Positions 25,057-33,834 are shown, counted from the stretch's first letter. The stretch is DNA of 64,000 nucleotides from Gordonibacter pamelaeae (GCF_042665095.1 NZ_JBHTBV010000013.1); one strand, 5' to 3'. Numbers and translations: made by a program. The notes: generated by a model from the sequence alone, not told the origin.

Positions 25057-25668
25057 CTACTCGCCGCGGCCGAACAGGGTGCGGGGTATGGCGGCGCGGG
25101 CGGCGGCGCGCAGCTCGGCGGCCTTCTCGGACGCCCAGAGCAGCCCGGGTTTCACGGCGGCTGCGTAGGCGACCTTCACGAAGGGACCCACGGCCAGCAG
25201 GTTCACGGAGAACGCCAGCAGGTAGGACAGGGGCAGGCTCTCGGCGTAGGCGAGCCAGGTGAAGCCGGCCGGGCCGTTAGAGATGAGCACGCCGAAGAAC
25301 GTCATGAACGTCACCATGACCGACACGTTCACCAGCGTCATGGCGACCGTGCGCCTGAAACCGGCGAGGCCGGCCGGCACGACGGCGCGCGCCAGGCGGC
25401 CGACGAGGGGGTTCGTCACGACCGTGCGCACGAAGAGCGCGGCTACGAACGTGAGGGGGTACTCGTAGAGCACCTCCGAGAACGCGGCCAGCGACCGGTC
25501 GGACGCGTGGATCAGCCAGTTGAGCGTCACCATGCACGTGACCATGCAGAACACCATGAGCACCTGGAACGCGAGCTTGTCCTTCCCGCCGGCGGGCACG
25601 GGGACGGCGCCGCGGAGGGCGCGGGTGTAGGTGTTGTCGGGCAGAGGGCGTACGGCATGCAGAGACAT
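25057..25668 (-). CDS. DUF2798-like four-helix membrane protein
   Basis: A 203-residue integral membrane protein built of two similar halves, each with two helices and an internal basic residue pair, as in DUF2798 proteins. Recognisable segments are VTCMVTLNWLIH in the first half and FMTFFGVLISNGP in the second. The function is unknown. The N-terminal ~30 residues are polar and the C-terminus is basic. An AAAGGACC ribosome binding site precedes the ATG. It is a single gene. Confidence 0.65.
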   Translation of the reverse strand: MSLHAVRPLPDNTYTRALRGAVPVPAGGKDKLAFQVLMVFCMVTCMVTLNWLIHASDRSLAAFSEVLYEYPLTFVAALFVRTVVTNPLVGRLARAVVPAGLAGFRRTVAMTLVNVSVMVTFMTFFGVLISNGPAGFTWLAYAESLPLSYLLAFSVNLLAVGPFVKVAYAAAVKPGLLWASEKAAELRAAARAAIPRTLFGRGE

Positions 25669-26225
25669 GGGGTCCTTTCGGTCGTGGTGCGTATTCTCTT
25701 GTCGTTTCTTTCATGCGTCGTGCAGGGCCGCGGCAGGCGGCACAGGCGTTTGACGCGAGCTCGGCGAGGGTGTCTCCGCCGACGCAGGACGACCGACAGC
25801 GGGCGCCGGGCGCCGGGGCTGCATCGTAGATGTCGTCGATGATGAAAAAACGGGCAGCGCGTTAAGCGCATACGAATCCGAACTCATCGGATGCACCTAG
25901 TATACGGCACCGCGCCTCACCGGTGCCGGCATGTAAGTTCATCACCATTAACTTTTCACCGCATCAGGCGCCCTGCACCGCCCGCCGCGCACAGTCGGCC
26001 GCTCGCGGCTCGGGGCGTGCGGGGCCGCACGATCGGCCGCGCGCCGCGGGGCACGGGCGACGCGCGCGACCTTCCTTCTGCGCGCATCCGCCGAGCACGA
26101 TGCGCGTTTTCGTCTGGCTAGCTAGCCAAGCCGCGATAATGGTGATAATCTAGTATAAGACGTAATCTATCATTACCGGGACGGTCAGCGTGCCCGGGCG
26201 ACGCATGCAGGAAGGGACGAAGGCC
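25669..26225. other. Intergenic region before the arsS operon
   Basis: About 550 bases between divergent genes. The right end, near 26137-26175, is AT-rich and contains overlapping GATAAT and TATAAG -10-like words that probably belong to the arsS operon promoter. I see no gene in the rest. Confidence 0.4.
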
Positions 26226-26558
26226 ATGGAGACCTACTACAACCCGGAAGACCTCGACAAGTTCTCGACGATGGGCGAGGAGGCCCCCGAGCTCTGGGAC
26301 CTCTACATGGCCTACTACGGCAAGGTGTTCGCCGAGGGCGCGCTCACGGCGCGCGAGAAGGCGCTCATCGCGCTGGCGGTGGCCGGCGCCGTGCAGTGCC
26401 CGTACTGCATCGACTCCTACACGCAGTCGTGCCTGGAGAAGGGCGTGACCGAGGAGCAGATGACCGAGGCTTTCCACGTGGCCAACGCCATCCGCGGCGG
26501 CGCCGCGCTCGTGCACGGCGTGCAGATGAAGAACGTGGTCAAGCAGCTGGAAATGTAG
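26226..26558 (+). CDS. ArsS-associated alkylhydroperoxidase-like (CMD family) protein
   Basis: A 110-residue carboxymuconolactone-decarboxylase-fold protein of the subgroup that accompanies the arsenosugar radical SAM enzyme ArsS. The redox motif is C58-P-Y-C61, followed by I-D-S-Y-T. The helix after it (EEQMTEAFHVANAIRGGAAL) is family-typical. It is likely a thiol-dependent peroxidase or reductase that acts with ArsS, but the exact reaction is not known. The start at 26226 follows a GAAGG site. Only 2 bases separate its stop from the arsS start, so the two form an operon. Confidence 0.85.
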   Translation: METYYNPEDLDKFSTMGEEAPELWDLYMAYYGKVFAEGALTAREKALIALAVAGAVQCPYCIDSYTQSCLEKGVTEEQMTEAFHVANAIRGGAALVHGVQMKNVVKQLEM

Positions 26559-26560
26559 CC

Positions 26561-27565
26561 ATGCCGCAAACCAGCGAACAGGCCCAGGCCGTCATGGACT
26601 CGTTCCCGCCGTTCTACGAGCGAACGGACGAGGCCACGCGCCGCACGCGCGGGCAGCTCGACGTGCTGCAGGTGAACGTGGGCCGCCTGTGCAACCTGGC
26701 GTGCCGCCACTGCCATATGGACGCCGGCCCCGCGCGCACCGAGGTCATGGCGCGCGAGACGCTGCAGCAGTGCCTGGACGTGGCCGCGGGCCGCGGCTTC
26801 AAGACGCTCGACGTGACGGGCGGCGCACCCGAGATGAACCCCGATTTCGAATGGTTCGTCCGCGAGGGGGCATCCCGCGGCCTGGACGTCATCGTGCGCT
26901 CGAACCTCGTGGTGCTGCTGGACGGGCCCTACCGCCATCTGCCCGAAGTGTTCGCCGAGCTGGGGGTCACCGTGTTCGCCTCGCTGCCCCACTACACGGC
27001 GAAGCCGGTGGAGAAGCAACGCGGCGCCGACACGTTCGACGGCGTCATAGCCATGTTGCAGAAGCTGAACACGCTCGGCTACGGCGCGTCCGAGGGCGCG
27101 GGCGGGGAAGGGCCCGTGCTGAACCTCGTGTTCAATCCGAGCGGTGCGTTCCTGCCGCCCGACCAGGAGGCGTTGGAGCGCGAGTACCGCGCGAAGCTGG
27201 CGGAGGACTACGGCATCGTGTTCGACCACGTGTTCGCCATCGCGAACAACCCGCTCGGGCGTTTCGGGAACCTGCTGCACAAGACGGGGAACCTGGAGCG
27301 CTACATGAACAAGCTCGTGGGCGCGTTCAACCCCGAAACCGTGCCGGCCATGATGTGCCGCAGCCAGCTCTCCGTGGGTTGGGACGGCACGCTGTACGAC
27401 TGCGACTTCAACCAGGCGGCCGGCCTGCCCTGCAAAAACGGCCTGACCATCGCGGAGCTGGCGGCCGACCCGTCGCTGCCGCTGCAGCGCGACATCGCGT
27501 TCGGCAACCACTGCTACGCCTGCTGCGCCGGCGCCGGCAGCAGTTGAGGCGGCTCCACGGCGTAG
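26561..27565 (+). CDS. arsS: ArsS-type radical SAM enzyme, probable selenoprotein
   Basis: A radical SAM protein of the arsenosugar-biosynthesis ArsS family, some members of which are selenoproteins. The cluster motif is C44-x3-C48-x2-C51 (VGRLCNLACRHCH). The C-terminal auxiliary cysteines are present (MMCRSQLS, LYDCDFNQ, GLPCKNG, CYACC). The conventional frame stops at a UGA (27545-27547) right after AGAGSS, exactly where relatives carry Cys in the ending AGAGSSCGG. Reading the UGA as selenocysteine gives AGAGSS-U-GGSTA and a TAG stop at 27563-27565, for 334 residues. A good SECIS-like hairpin follows the UGA. If the UGA is a true stop, the gene ends at 27547. Confidence 0.82.
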
Positions 27566-27575
27566 TTTGCGCCGT
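27557..27575 (+). promoter_or_regulatory. Candidate bacterial SECIS hairpin in arsS
   Basis: ACGGCG (27557-27562) pairs with CGCCGU (27570-27575), plus a U-G pair (27563/27569), closing a 5-base loop AGUUU. The loop begins 16 bases after the UGA and has G in its second position. Stem length, spacing and loop G all agree with what is known of bacterial SECIS elements recognised by SelB. Confidence 0.65.
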
Positions 27576-27595
27576 TAAGCGATGCTGGTGCTGAC

Positions 27596-27629
27596 GAAGT
27601 GCCGCTTCCGTTCGCGGAAGCGGCACTTC
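27596..27629 (+). terminator. Terminator of the arsS operon
   Basis: Perfect 15-bp stem (27596-27610 with 27615-27629) with a TTCG tetraloop, followed by CTTT. Confidence 0.9.
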
Positions 27630-27833
27630 CTTTACCAGCCGGGCGGGAGCGCGCGCCGAGGTCAGCCGGCTGGTAGAAGAGGGGGGCGCGGCACCGGCTC
27701 AGTCGCATCTCGCGCCGTTCGGCCGTTCTGCGCGTCTTTTCTCGCGTTGCGCACTGGTCGCTCTACGCGTTCGCTGGCGGTGCTTGCGTCCCTCCTGCGC
27801 CGGATCGCCTTGCGCGTCCCGCGCGGGCCGGCC

Positions 27834-28652
27834 CTAGATGTCGATCGTCAGGCCGTCGGCGGCGGGCTTCACGCGGCCGCCGTACTGCTGCAGGTACTCC
27901 TCCAGCTCGGCGAGCGTGACGGGCTCGTCGTAGTGCATGGCCAGGTGCGTGAGGTAGAGCGTCTTGGCGCCCAGCTCCAGGCCTTCCTCGATGCACTCCT
28001 GCACGCTGTGGTGCGCGTCGGGCGACCAGTTCCGCTTCCAGAACGTGGCGTCCATGGCCATGACGTCCACGTCGCGCACGCGCTCGGCCGTCTCGGGTGG
28101 CAGCTTCCCGGTGTCCGACGCGTAGAACAGACGCGTTTCGGGTGTCTCTATGAGGTAGCCGTACGTGCCCGGTGCATGCGTCACGGGCAGCGCCGTGTAG
28201 CGCACGCCGTCGAGCTCCAGCTCGTCGAAGGGGGCGAGCTCGCGCATGTCCAGGCAGTACGTCATGTAGTGGAACTCGATGCCCGCCCCCTCGAGGGCCG
28301 CAGCGCTGCCATAGGTGGGCAGCGGGGCCTTGCGCACGAGCTGCACCAGGTACTCCAGCTCGCCGAGGCCCCCCAGGTGGTCGAAGTGCGCGTGCGTGTA
28401 CAAGAGCTCGTCCACGCGGCGCACGTCCTCGCGCAGCAGCTGGTGGCGCAGGTCGGGGGGCGTGTCGATGAGCACGTTCCTGCCGGGCGAGCCGTCGGCG
28501 TTCGTGCCGCGTACCAGGGCGCCGCAGTCGCCGCGCCGTGCGCGCGGGTCGCGCCGCGCCTCGTTGCAGGCGGGGCAGTCGCAGAAGAAGGCGGGCACGC
28601 CGCATCCGGCGGCCGTCCCCATGAACGTGAACGTGTGCTTTCCGTGCTCCAT
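27834..28652 (-). CDS. PhnP-like metallo-beta-lactamase-fold phosphodiesterase
   Basis: A 272-residue MBL-fold hydrolase. The metal site is THAHFDHLGG near residue 85, followed by a later histidine in PVTHAPG and the DTG/AMDATFW segments. The N-terminal GTAAGCGVPAFFCDCPACNEA matches the structural zinc site of PhnP, the cyclic phosphodiesterase associated with C-P lyase. No phn genes are nearby, so its substrate may be another cyclic nucleotide or phosphoribosyl compound. The start at 28652 is supported by GAGGAG; the upstream in-frame extension is not. It is divergent from rpoN. Confidence 0.75.
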   Translation of the reverse strand: MEHGKHTFTFMGTAAGCGVPAFFCDCPACNEARRDPRARRGDCGALVRGTNADGSPGRNVLIDTPPDLRHQLLREDVRRVDELLYTHAHFDHLGGLGELEYLVQLVRKAPLPTYGSAAALEGAGIEFHYMTYCLDMRELAPFDELELDGVRYTALPVTHAPGTYGYLIETPETRLFYASDTGKLPPETAERVRDVDVMAMDATFWKRNWSPDAHHSVQECIEEGLELGAKTLYLTHLAMHYDEPVTLAELEEYLQQYGGRVKPAADGLTIDI

Positions 28653-28928
28653 CGCGGTCTCCTCGGTGGTCGATGCCGTGTCTTTTCTCCCATGATAGCG
28701 CTTTTCGCAGGAGCGGGTTGCGAAACTCCCGACCGAAGAAGTCATCGTCTTTCCGCCCGATCGTGCTACTATAGGCACCATTCGATCCGAGGCGGGGCGT
28801 CCGAGAGGGGTCCGCATCCTCGGTAGGCGGTTTCCGACGGGGGAAGAGGCTGTCATGCGGCAAGGCTTACCGGCAGATCATCGACATGCCCGGGGCGCTC
28901 GCGTGCCGGATGGGGCGGAGGCGGCTTC

Positions 28929-30314
28929 GTGAACGTCGACCAGAGGCCCGATCTCGGCCTGCAACAGCACCTCCACCTCACCACCGAGCTCAAGCAGGGC
29001 ATCGCCATCCTGCGCATGTCGGCGCAGGAGCTCTCCGAGTACGCGCGGAAGTGCGTGGAGGAGAACCCGTTCTTCGACGATGACGATTGGGTCGAGCCGC
29101 GCCACCCCCTCGCGCCCGAACGGTACTCCCAGGACGTGAGCGCCGATGCGCTCTTCGAGAAGCGCGGCCACGGCAGCCCGGAGACGTTCGATGCCGAGCG
29201 CAGCGACCTGTCCCAGCGCTCGTTCTCGTTCGACCGCTTCCTGACCGAGGGCGACACGCTCGACGAGCACCTGCTGGAGCAGCTGCGCCTGCAGGCCGAC
29301 GGCCCGCGCGCGAAGGCTATCGGGGAGTACCTCATCGGCAACATCGACGGCAACGGCTACCTGCGCATCGCCGTGGACCAGGCGGCGGCCTCCCTCGGCG
29401 TGTCCGAACAGGAGGTGTCCCAGGTCCTCGCGCTCGTCCAGCAGTTCGAGCCCACGGGCGTGGCCGCGCGCAACCTGGCCGAGTGCCTGCTCTTGCAGCT
29501 GGGGAAGGCCGGCAAGCTCACCCCGCTGCTCGAGCGCCTCATAAAAAGCCATCTCGCCGAATTCGAGACGCGGACCCCCGCCGCCATCGCGCGCGACATG
29601 GGCATCTCGCTCGCCCAGCTGGGCGAGGCGCTCGAAGTCATCCGCACGTGCAACCCCCGTCCTGCGAGCCAGTTCGGCCGCCCATCGCGCCCCATCTGGC
29701 CCGAAGTGGTGGTCACGGCGGTTGACGACGGGACGTACGAGGTCAGCCTGCAGGACTTCTACCTGCCGCACCTGAAGATCAACCCCACGTACCGGGCCAT
29801 GGCATCCAACGTGAAGGAGCACGAGACCGAGACGTACCTGAGCGAGAAGCTCAAGGAGGCCGAGAGCCTCATCGACGGCATCAACTTCCGCCATGCCACG
29901 CTCTACAAGGTGGCGTGCTGCATGGTGCAGATGCAGGTGGAGTTCTTCGAGAAGGGCTACGACTGCCTGCGCCCCCTCACCATGGCCCAGGTGGCCGAGG
30001 CCACGGGCGTGTCCGAGTCCACGGTGAGCCGCGTGTCGAACGGCAACTACATGCAGACGCCCCGCGGCGTGTTCGAGCTGCGGTTCTTCTTCCATTCTTC
30101 GGCCTACCAGGGCACCGACCGCGTGGTGTCGTCCATCAGCGTGAAGCACCGCATAGGCGAGCTCGTGGATTGCGAGGACCCGTCGAACCCGTTGAGCGAC
30201 CAGGCCATCTCCGAGGCGCTTGAGCGCGAGGGCGTGTCCGTGTCCCGCCGCACGGTGAACAAGTACCGCGAGGAGCTGGGCATCCCGGCCCGCGCCGCGC
30301 GCCGCCGCAGCTGA
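28929..30314 (+). CDS. rpoN: RNA polymerase sigma-54 factor
   Basis: A 461-residue sigma-54. The N-terminal activator-interacting region is Gln/Leu-rich (LGLQQHLHLTTELKQGIAIL), followed by an acidic linker, the core-binding domain (about 100-280), the helix-turn-helix (TMAQVAEATGVSESTVSRVSNG) and the RpoN box near 440-449 (RRTVNKYREE), which contacts the -24 element. The start is a GTG at 28929 with a GGAG site upstream. A strong terminator follows. Sigma-54 is rare in actinobacteria. No enhancer-binding activator is encoded in this window, but a perfect -24/-12 promoter lies 320 bases downstream. Confidence 0.92.
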   Translation: MNVDQRPDLGLQQHLHLTTELKQGIAILRMSAQELSEYARKCVEENPFFDDDDWVEPRHPLAPERYSQDVSADALFEKRGHGSPETFDAERSDLSQRSFSFDRFLTEGDTLDEHLLEQLRLQADGPRAKAIGEYLIGNIDGNGYLRIAVDQAAASLGVSEQEVSQVLALVQQFEPTGVAARNLAECLLLQLGKAGKLTPLLERLIKSHLAEFETRTPAAIARDMGISLAQLGEALEVIRTCNPRPASQFGRPSRPIWPEVVVTAVDDGTYEVSLQDFYLPHLKINPTYRAMASNVKEHETETYLSEKLKEAESLIDGINFRHATLYKVACCMVQMQVEFFEKGYDCLRPLTMAQVAEATGVSESTVSRVSNGNYMQTPRGVFELRFFFHSSAYQGTDRVVSSISVKHRIGELVDCEDPSNPLSDQAISEALEREGVSVSRRTVNKYREELGIPARAARRRS

Positions 30315-30318
30315 TCGC

Positions 30319-30349
30319 GACAGCGAGACAGTAGTCCCGTCTCGCTGTC
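30319..30349 (+). terminator. Terminator of rpoN
   Basis: Perfect 11-bp arms GACAGCGAGAC (30319-30329) and complement (30339-30349). A second, 7-bp hairpin follows at 30357-30383. Confidence 0.8.
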
Positions 30350-30392
30350 TCACCGAGGGAAGCACTGATTAATGGCGCTTCCCTAGCGTCCG

Positions 30393-30417
30393 CCGATTTA
30401 GTCCATGACTCAATCGG
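30393..30417. promoter_or_regulatory. Candidate upstream activator site for the sigma-54 promoter
   Basis: A dyad, CCGATT-x-AGTC facing GACT-x-AATCGG, about 220 bases upstream of the -24/-12 promoter. Sigma-54 activators typically bind such dyads 80-250 bases upstream. No matching activator is known here, so this is tentative. Confidence 0.4.
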
Positions 30418-30630
30418 TCATGTTAAAAAAGGGGCCGTGTGCAAATGCCGCAAACCTGGTGCAACCAAGAAGAGCATGGTTGCGTTGATCAGCGTTTCCC
30501 TCGGTGCGCCTCGTCTTATTTCTAAACAAATTCTCATGCGTTCTCATATTGTGACGCTCGCTCGGCGCGCCTGTCTGCGGCTTTTGCGTGCGCGCAACCT
30601 CGTGACCTGCCGGTATTTCCCGAGAGAAAG

Positions 30631-30647
30631 TGGCACGGTTCTTGCAT
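30631..30647 (+). promoter_or_regulatory. Sigma-54 (-24/-12) promoter
   Basis: TGGCAC (30631-30636), 5 bases, TTGCAT (30642-30647): TGGCACGGTTCTTGCAT is an exact match to the -24/-12 consensus. It lies 49 bases before the start codon of the first gene of the 30696-33794 operon. Confidence 0.85.
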
Positions 30648-30695
30648 CGATGATTACGAGGCGTCTTTGGTTTGGGCTGAAAAGGGATCGGCCAA

Positions 30696-31478
30696 GTGAA
30701 CGGGTGTGCAGCTTATCGGGGGGAAAGGTCGACGAGCTGTCATCCCTACGTGCAGAACGAGGCGATTGCGCGCGAGTTCGCGGCGTACTACGACCTGTTC
30801 AACAAGTACCGCGACGACTACCGCATCGACGAGATCCTTGCCGGGGGCGACGTTGCCGGTATAATCGAGCGGGCGACCGAGGCGGAGTTCGACGAGCACC
30901 TGTCGCTCGTGGGGCTTCTGCTGGACGCCGTGTGCGGCGACATGGCCGACATCGTGGCCGAGACCGACGTGCTCGTGGCGCTGCGCGACGACCTGCGGGG
31001 CCTGAAGCCCGCCGCGGAGGAGGGGGGCGACGTGCGCGGCCTTCTGGACGAGCTGGAGCGGACCCGGACCTCGCAGCTGGAGCTGGGCGTGGCGGCAGGC
31101 AACCTCTCGAAGGGCCGCCGCGCGACGGCGGAGGCCGAGCTGGACGGGATCGCGGGGCTGCGGCAGGCGGTCGACGGCGCCGCGCCAGAGGACGCCTTCG
31201 CGCTCGCGTCGCAGGCGTTCGCCGCCAGGGCGGCGGCGCTGCAGGAGCGCGCGGCCGGCGTGGAGCAGCGGCTCGCCCGTGCGTTCGCCTTCGTGGAGGC
31301 TTCGTTCGGGGACGCGCAGGAGATGGTGGTGTTCACGACGGAGCTCACGTCGCGCACCAGCTCGGCGCGCTACATCGCCCAGTACGGCAGCCAGTCCTAC
31401 TTCGCGCACAACCAGGACATGATCCTGTCGGACCGCCAGCGCGAGCTGCGCCGGCGCGTGGAAGACCTCGACGTGTAG
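30696..31478 (+). CDS. Helical protein of unknown function, first gene of the sigma-54 operon
   Basis: A 260-residue, highly charged, predominantly helical soluble protein with Ala/Glu/Arg-rich coiled-coil-like stretches (about residues 105-220). No named family is recognised. Notable segments are EFAAYYDLFNKYRDDYRIDEIL near the N-terminus and SSARYIAQYGSQSYFAHNQDMIL near the C-terminus. The start is a GTG at 30696 with AAGGGA upstream. It is immediately behind the sigma-54 promoter and 55 bases before a trigger-factor-like gene, so it belongs to a sigma-54-controlled operon. Confidence 0.65.
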   Translation: MNGCAAYRGERSTSCHPYVQNEAIAREFAAYYDLFNKYRDDYRIDEILAGGDVAGIIERATEAEFDEHLSLVGLLLDAVCGDMADIVAETDVLVALRDDLRGLKPAAEEGGDVRGLLDELERTRTSQLELGVAAGNLSKGRRATAEAELDGIAGLRQAVDGAAPEDAFALASQAFAARAAALQERAAGVEQRLARAFAFVEASFGDAQEMVVFTTELTSRTSSARYIAQYGSQSYFAHNQDMILSDRQRELRRRVEDLDV

Positions 31479-31533
31479 AAGCAAGCCAGGTAGAAGCAAG
31501 CGAAACGCAAGCAACCTAAAAGGAGAAGAGAAC

Positions 31534-32373
31534 ATGAAGAAGTACACGCTCACCTCGTACGATCCGGTCGAACTCGACCTGCCGAAGCCCCAGGTGCCCG
31601 CGAGCCTCGTGGACGCCCAGATAGAGAAGCTGCTCGAGCCGATGGCCGAGTACCACGAGATTGCCGAAGAGCGCGGCGTGGCCATGGGCGACCACGTGGT
31701 GGTGACCACGGTGGACGCGCGCCTGGACGGCAACCCGGCCTCCAACTTCGTGCTGGAGCACTCGCTGTACCACGTGGGCGGCGGCGAGATGCCCCGCACG
31801 TTCGACGAGGAGCTGGTGGGCATGGTGCCGGGCGAGACGAAGGACGCCGAGGCGAAGATCAAGCTGCCGCTGGCGAAGGACGGCGACGCCTCCCGCCTGA
31901 CCATGCAGGTGACGGTGGAGAAGATCTTAAGCTGCCGTACGCCGGAGCTCACCGACGCGTTCGTGGCCGAGCACTTCGAGCCCGCCAAGACGGTGGCCGA
32001 GTTCCGCGAGGGCGTGGCCAAGCAGTTCGGCCTGCCCGACATGGCCAAGAACGACGCCCAGTTCCCCGACCTCGTGCTGGACGAGCTGGCGAAGCGCCTG
32101 GTGGAAGATCCTGACCCGGCCGACCTGCTGCCGGGCCAGCCCCTGGACGCGCTGCGCATCACGTGCGCCATCGACGCGCTCGCCGACCACCTGGACATCG
32201 AGCTCTCCGACGCCGACATCACGGCGCAGATGCCCGGCAACGATGCCGAGCAGCGCGAGAAGATCCGCCAGCAGCTGGAAGACCAGGGGCTGGGCGACGA
32301 GGCCCGGGTGTTCGCGCGCCGCGAGGCCGCGCTCTCGTGGCTGGTGAACAACTCGCGCGTGTCGTACAAGTAG
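31534..32373 (+). CDS. Trigger-factor-like FKBP chaperone
   Basis: A 279-residue protein with an FKBP-type PPIase-like region (about residues 45-125, MGDHVVVTTVDARLDG...FDEELVGMVPGETK) and a trigger-factor C-terminal helical domain (about 130-279, PELTDAFVAEHFEPAKTVAEFREGV...). The ribosome-binding signature of genuine trigger factor (GFRKGK...P) is absent, so it is a dedicated rather than general chaperone. It has an AAAAGGAGAAG ribosome binding site. A related, PPIase-less gene is at 10734-11459. The client is unknown. Confidence 0.8.
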   Translation: MKKYTLTSYDPVELDLPKPQVPASLVDAQIEKLLEPMAEYHEIAEERGVAMGDHVVVTTVDARLDGNPASNFVLEHSLYHVGGGEMPRTFDEELVGMVPGETKDAEAKIKLPLAKDGDASRLTMQVTVEKILSCRTPELTDAFVAEHFEPAKTVAEFREGVAKQFGLPDMAKNDAQFPDLVLDELAKRLVEDPDPADLLPGQPLDALRITCAIDALADHLDIELSDADITAQMPGNDAEQREKIRQQLEDQGLGDEARVFARREAALSWLVNNSRVSYK

Positions 32374-32401
32374 CGGCGCGGTCAGGGACGGAGGCTTGGG
32401 C

Positions 32402-33121
32402 ATGGGCGCGGAGAAAGCGATCGATCCGGAGGCGCTGCGGGCGTACTACGGGCAGCTTCCCAACGAGTACGGGTTCGCGAGCCAGTGCAAGATGACGCTT
32501 CTGGGCGATATCAAGGGCAAGCGCGTGCTGGACATCGACTGCCGGCGGGGCAAGGGCGTCATCAAGCTGTCGGACTACGTGGGGCCGCGCGGCCATGTGG
32601 TGGGGGTGGACCCGACGCCCGAGTGGATAGAGATCGCCCGCTCCTACCAGGACGACGCGTGGCGCCGCAACGGGCTGCCCGAGAACAACATGGAGTACCT
32701 GGTGGCCTATCCGGAGGACCTCGCCGCCGCCGGGCTCGCGGACGGCTCGTTCGACCTGGTGTTCGCCAACAGCAGCGTCAACGTGGACTTCTGCCCCGAG
32801 GCGGTGTTCCGCGAGGCGTTCCGCGTGCTGCGCCCCGGCGGGGTGCTGGTGTACGACGGCGTGGTGGCGGCCGGGGAGCGCGACGCGGCCACGGTGGCCC
32901 GCGCGCGGGAGCTCGGCAACGCCGTGCAGGCCGCGCCCGCCCGCGAGGAATTCGAGGCCATGATGGCGCGCATCGGCTTTGCGCGGCCGGACTACTACGA
33001 GGAGTCCGACGTCCGCCCCGAGACGGGCTACAAGGGCGGGTTCGAGGTGCCGGTGGCCGAGACGGGCGAGGACGTGCGCTTCGTGAAGACCACGGCGCGC
33101 ATCGACAAGCCGCGCCGCTAG
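32402..33121 (+). CDS. SAM methyltransferase, ArsM-like with altered motif I
   Basis: A 239-residue class I methyltransferase. The segment LSDYVGPRGHVVGVDPTPEW and the later FDLVFANSSVNVDFCPEAVFREAFRVLRPGGVLVYDGV resemble arsenite methyltransferases and other UbiE-like enzymes. The SAM-binding motif I, normally E/DxGxGxG, reads VLDIDCRRGKGV, with the first glycine replaced by Asp and the others shifted. The ArsM-type catalytic cysteines are not evident. Activity is therefore doubtful, or the substrate differs. The start at 32402 has GGAGG upstream. It is third in the sigma-54 operon. Confidence 0.7.
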   Translation: MGAEKAIDPEALRAYYGQLPNEYGFASQCKMTLLGDIKGKRVLDIDCRRGKGVIKLSDYVGPRGHVVGVDPTPEWIEIARSYQDDAWRRNGLPENNMEYLVAYPEDLAAAGLADGSFDLVFANSSVNVDFCPEAVFREAFRVLRPGGVLVYDGVVAAGERDAATVARARELGNAVQAAPAREEFEAMMARIGFARPDYYEESDVRPETGYKGGFEVPVAETGEDVRFVKTTARIDKPRR

Positions 33122-33212
33122 GCGCGCGGGGACCGGGTGCGCAGGACGCCCGGGCAAGGAGAAGGAACGCTGCCGCGCGCTCGTGCGCCGGCGGCTCGAA
33201 GGAGGAGGACCA

Positions 33213-33794
33213 ATGCAGTACGAGGAACTGAAGGCGCAGGTAGAGGCGGTGCCTGCAGCGCAGGCGAAGGACTACCGGGAACTTTTGGCCCTGGCTAGCA
33301 TCGCGGGCGGGGTGTGGCCCCGGCTCAAGGGGCATCTGGAGGCGGCGGAGGACTGCCGCGGGTTCTTCCAGGCGATCTACGACGACGATGCCTGCCGGTT
33401 CGAGAACGCCTGGGCGTACTGGGCGAAGATGAACAAGGAGCCCTGGGCCGACCGCTTCGAGGCCGAGAAGGCCGTGCGCGGCGTGCGCCTGGAGAACAAG
33501 GGCATCTTCATCGAGGGCAACGGCAACGAGCTGCTCGTGCCGCTGCAGGGCCGCGGGCACGCGGCCAACGTCTACCTGTTCGCCGAGAACAGCTTCAACG
33601 AGCACGCCGCCGAGTTCTACGGCGCCATCAACGGCTCGTTCACGTGCGTGGGGATGGAGCTCGTGGGCGCCTTCGACATCTACCGCGCGCACCGCGCCCT
33701 CATCTTCGAGCGCTGGGATGTCGACAAGCTGCGCAGGCGCGCCAACGGCAAGGGCCAGGTCCGCACCGGCTGCGACTGCTCGGCCACCTGGTAG
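33213..33794 (+). CDS. Hypothetical protein, last gene of the sigma-54 operon
   Basis: A 193-residue soluble protein with no recognised family. The N-terminal half is helical (EELKAQVEAVPAAQAKDYRELL, then FFQAIYDDDACRFENAWAYWAKMN) and the second half has alternating beta-like and aromatic residues, ending in TGCDCSATW. The start at 33213 has a GGAGGAGG site. It is probably co-transcribed with the preceding methyltransferase gene and ends in a perfect 14-bp terminator. Confidence 0.6.
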   Translation: MQYEELKAQVEAVPAAQAKDYRELLALASIAGGVWPRLKGHLEAAEDCRGFFQAIYDDDACRFENAWAYWAKMNKEPWADRFEAEKAVRGVRLENKGIFIEGNGNELLVPLQGRGHAANVYLFAENSFNEHAAEFYGAINGSFTCVGMELVGAFDIYRAHRALIFERWDVDKLRRRANGKGQVRTGCDCSATW

Positions 33795-33803
33795 CCCGCT
33801 TCC

Positions 33804-33834
33804 GTCCCGCGGCCGACGCTGTCGGCCGCGGGAC
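33804..33834 (+). terminator. Terminator of the sigma-54 operon
   Basis: Perfect 14-bp arms (33804-33817 and 33821-33834) with a GCT loop. Confidence 0.8.
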
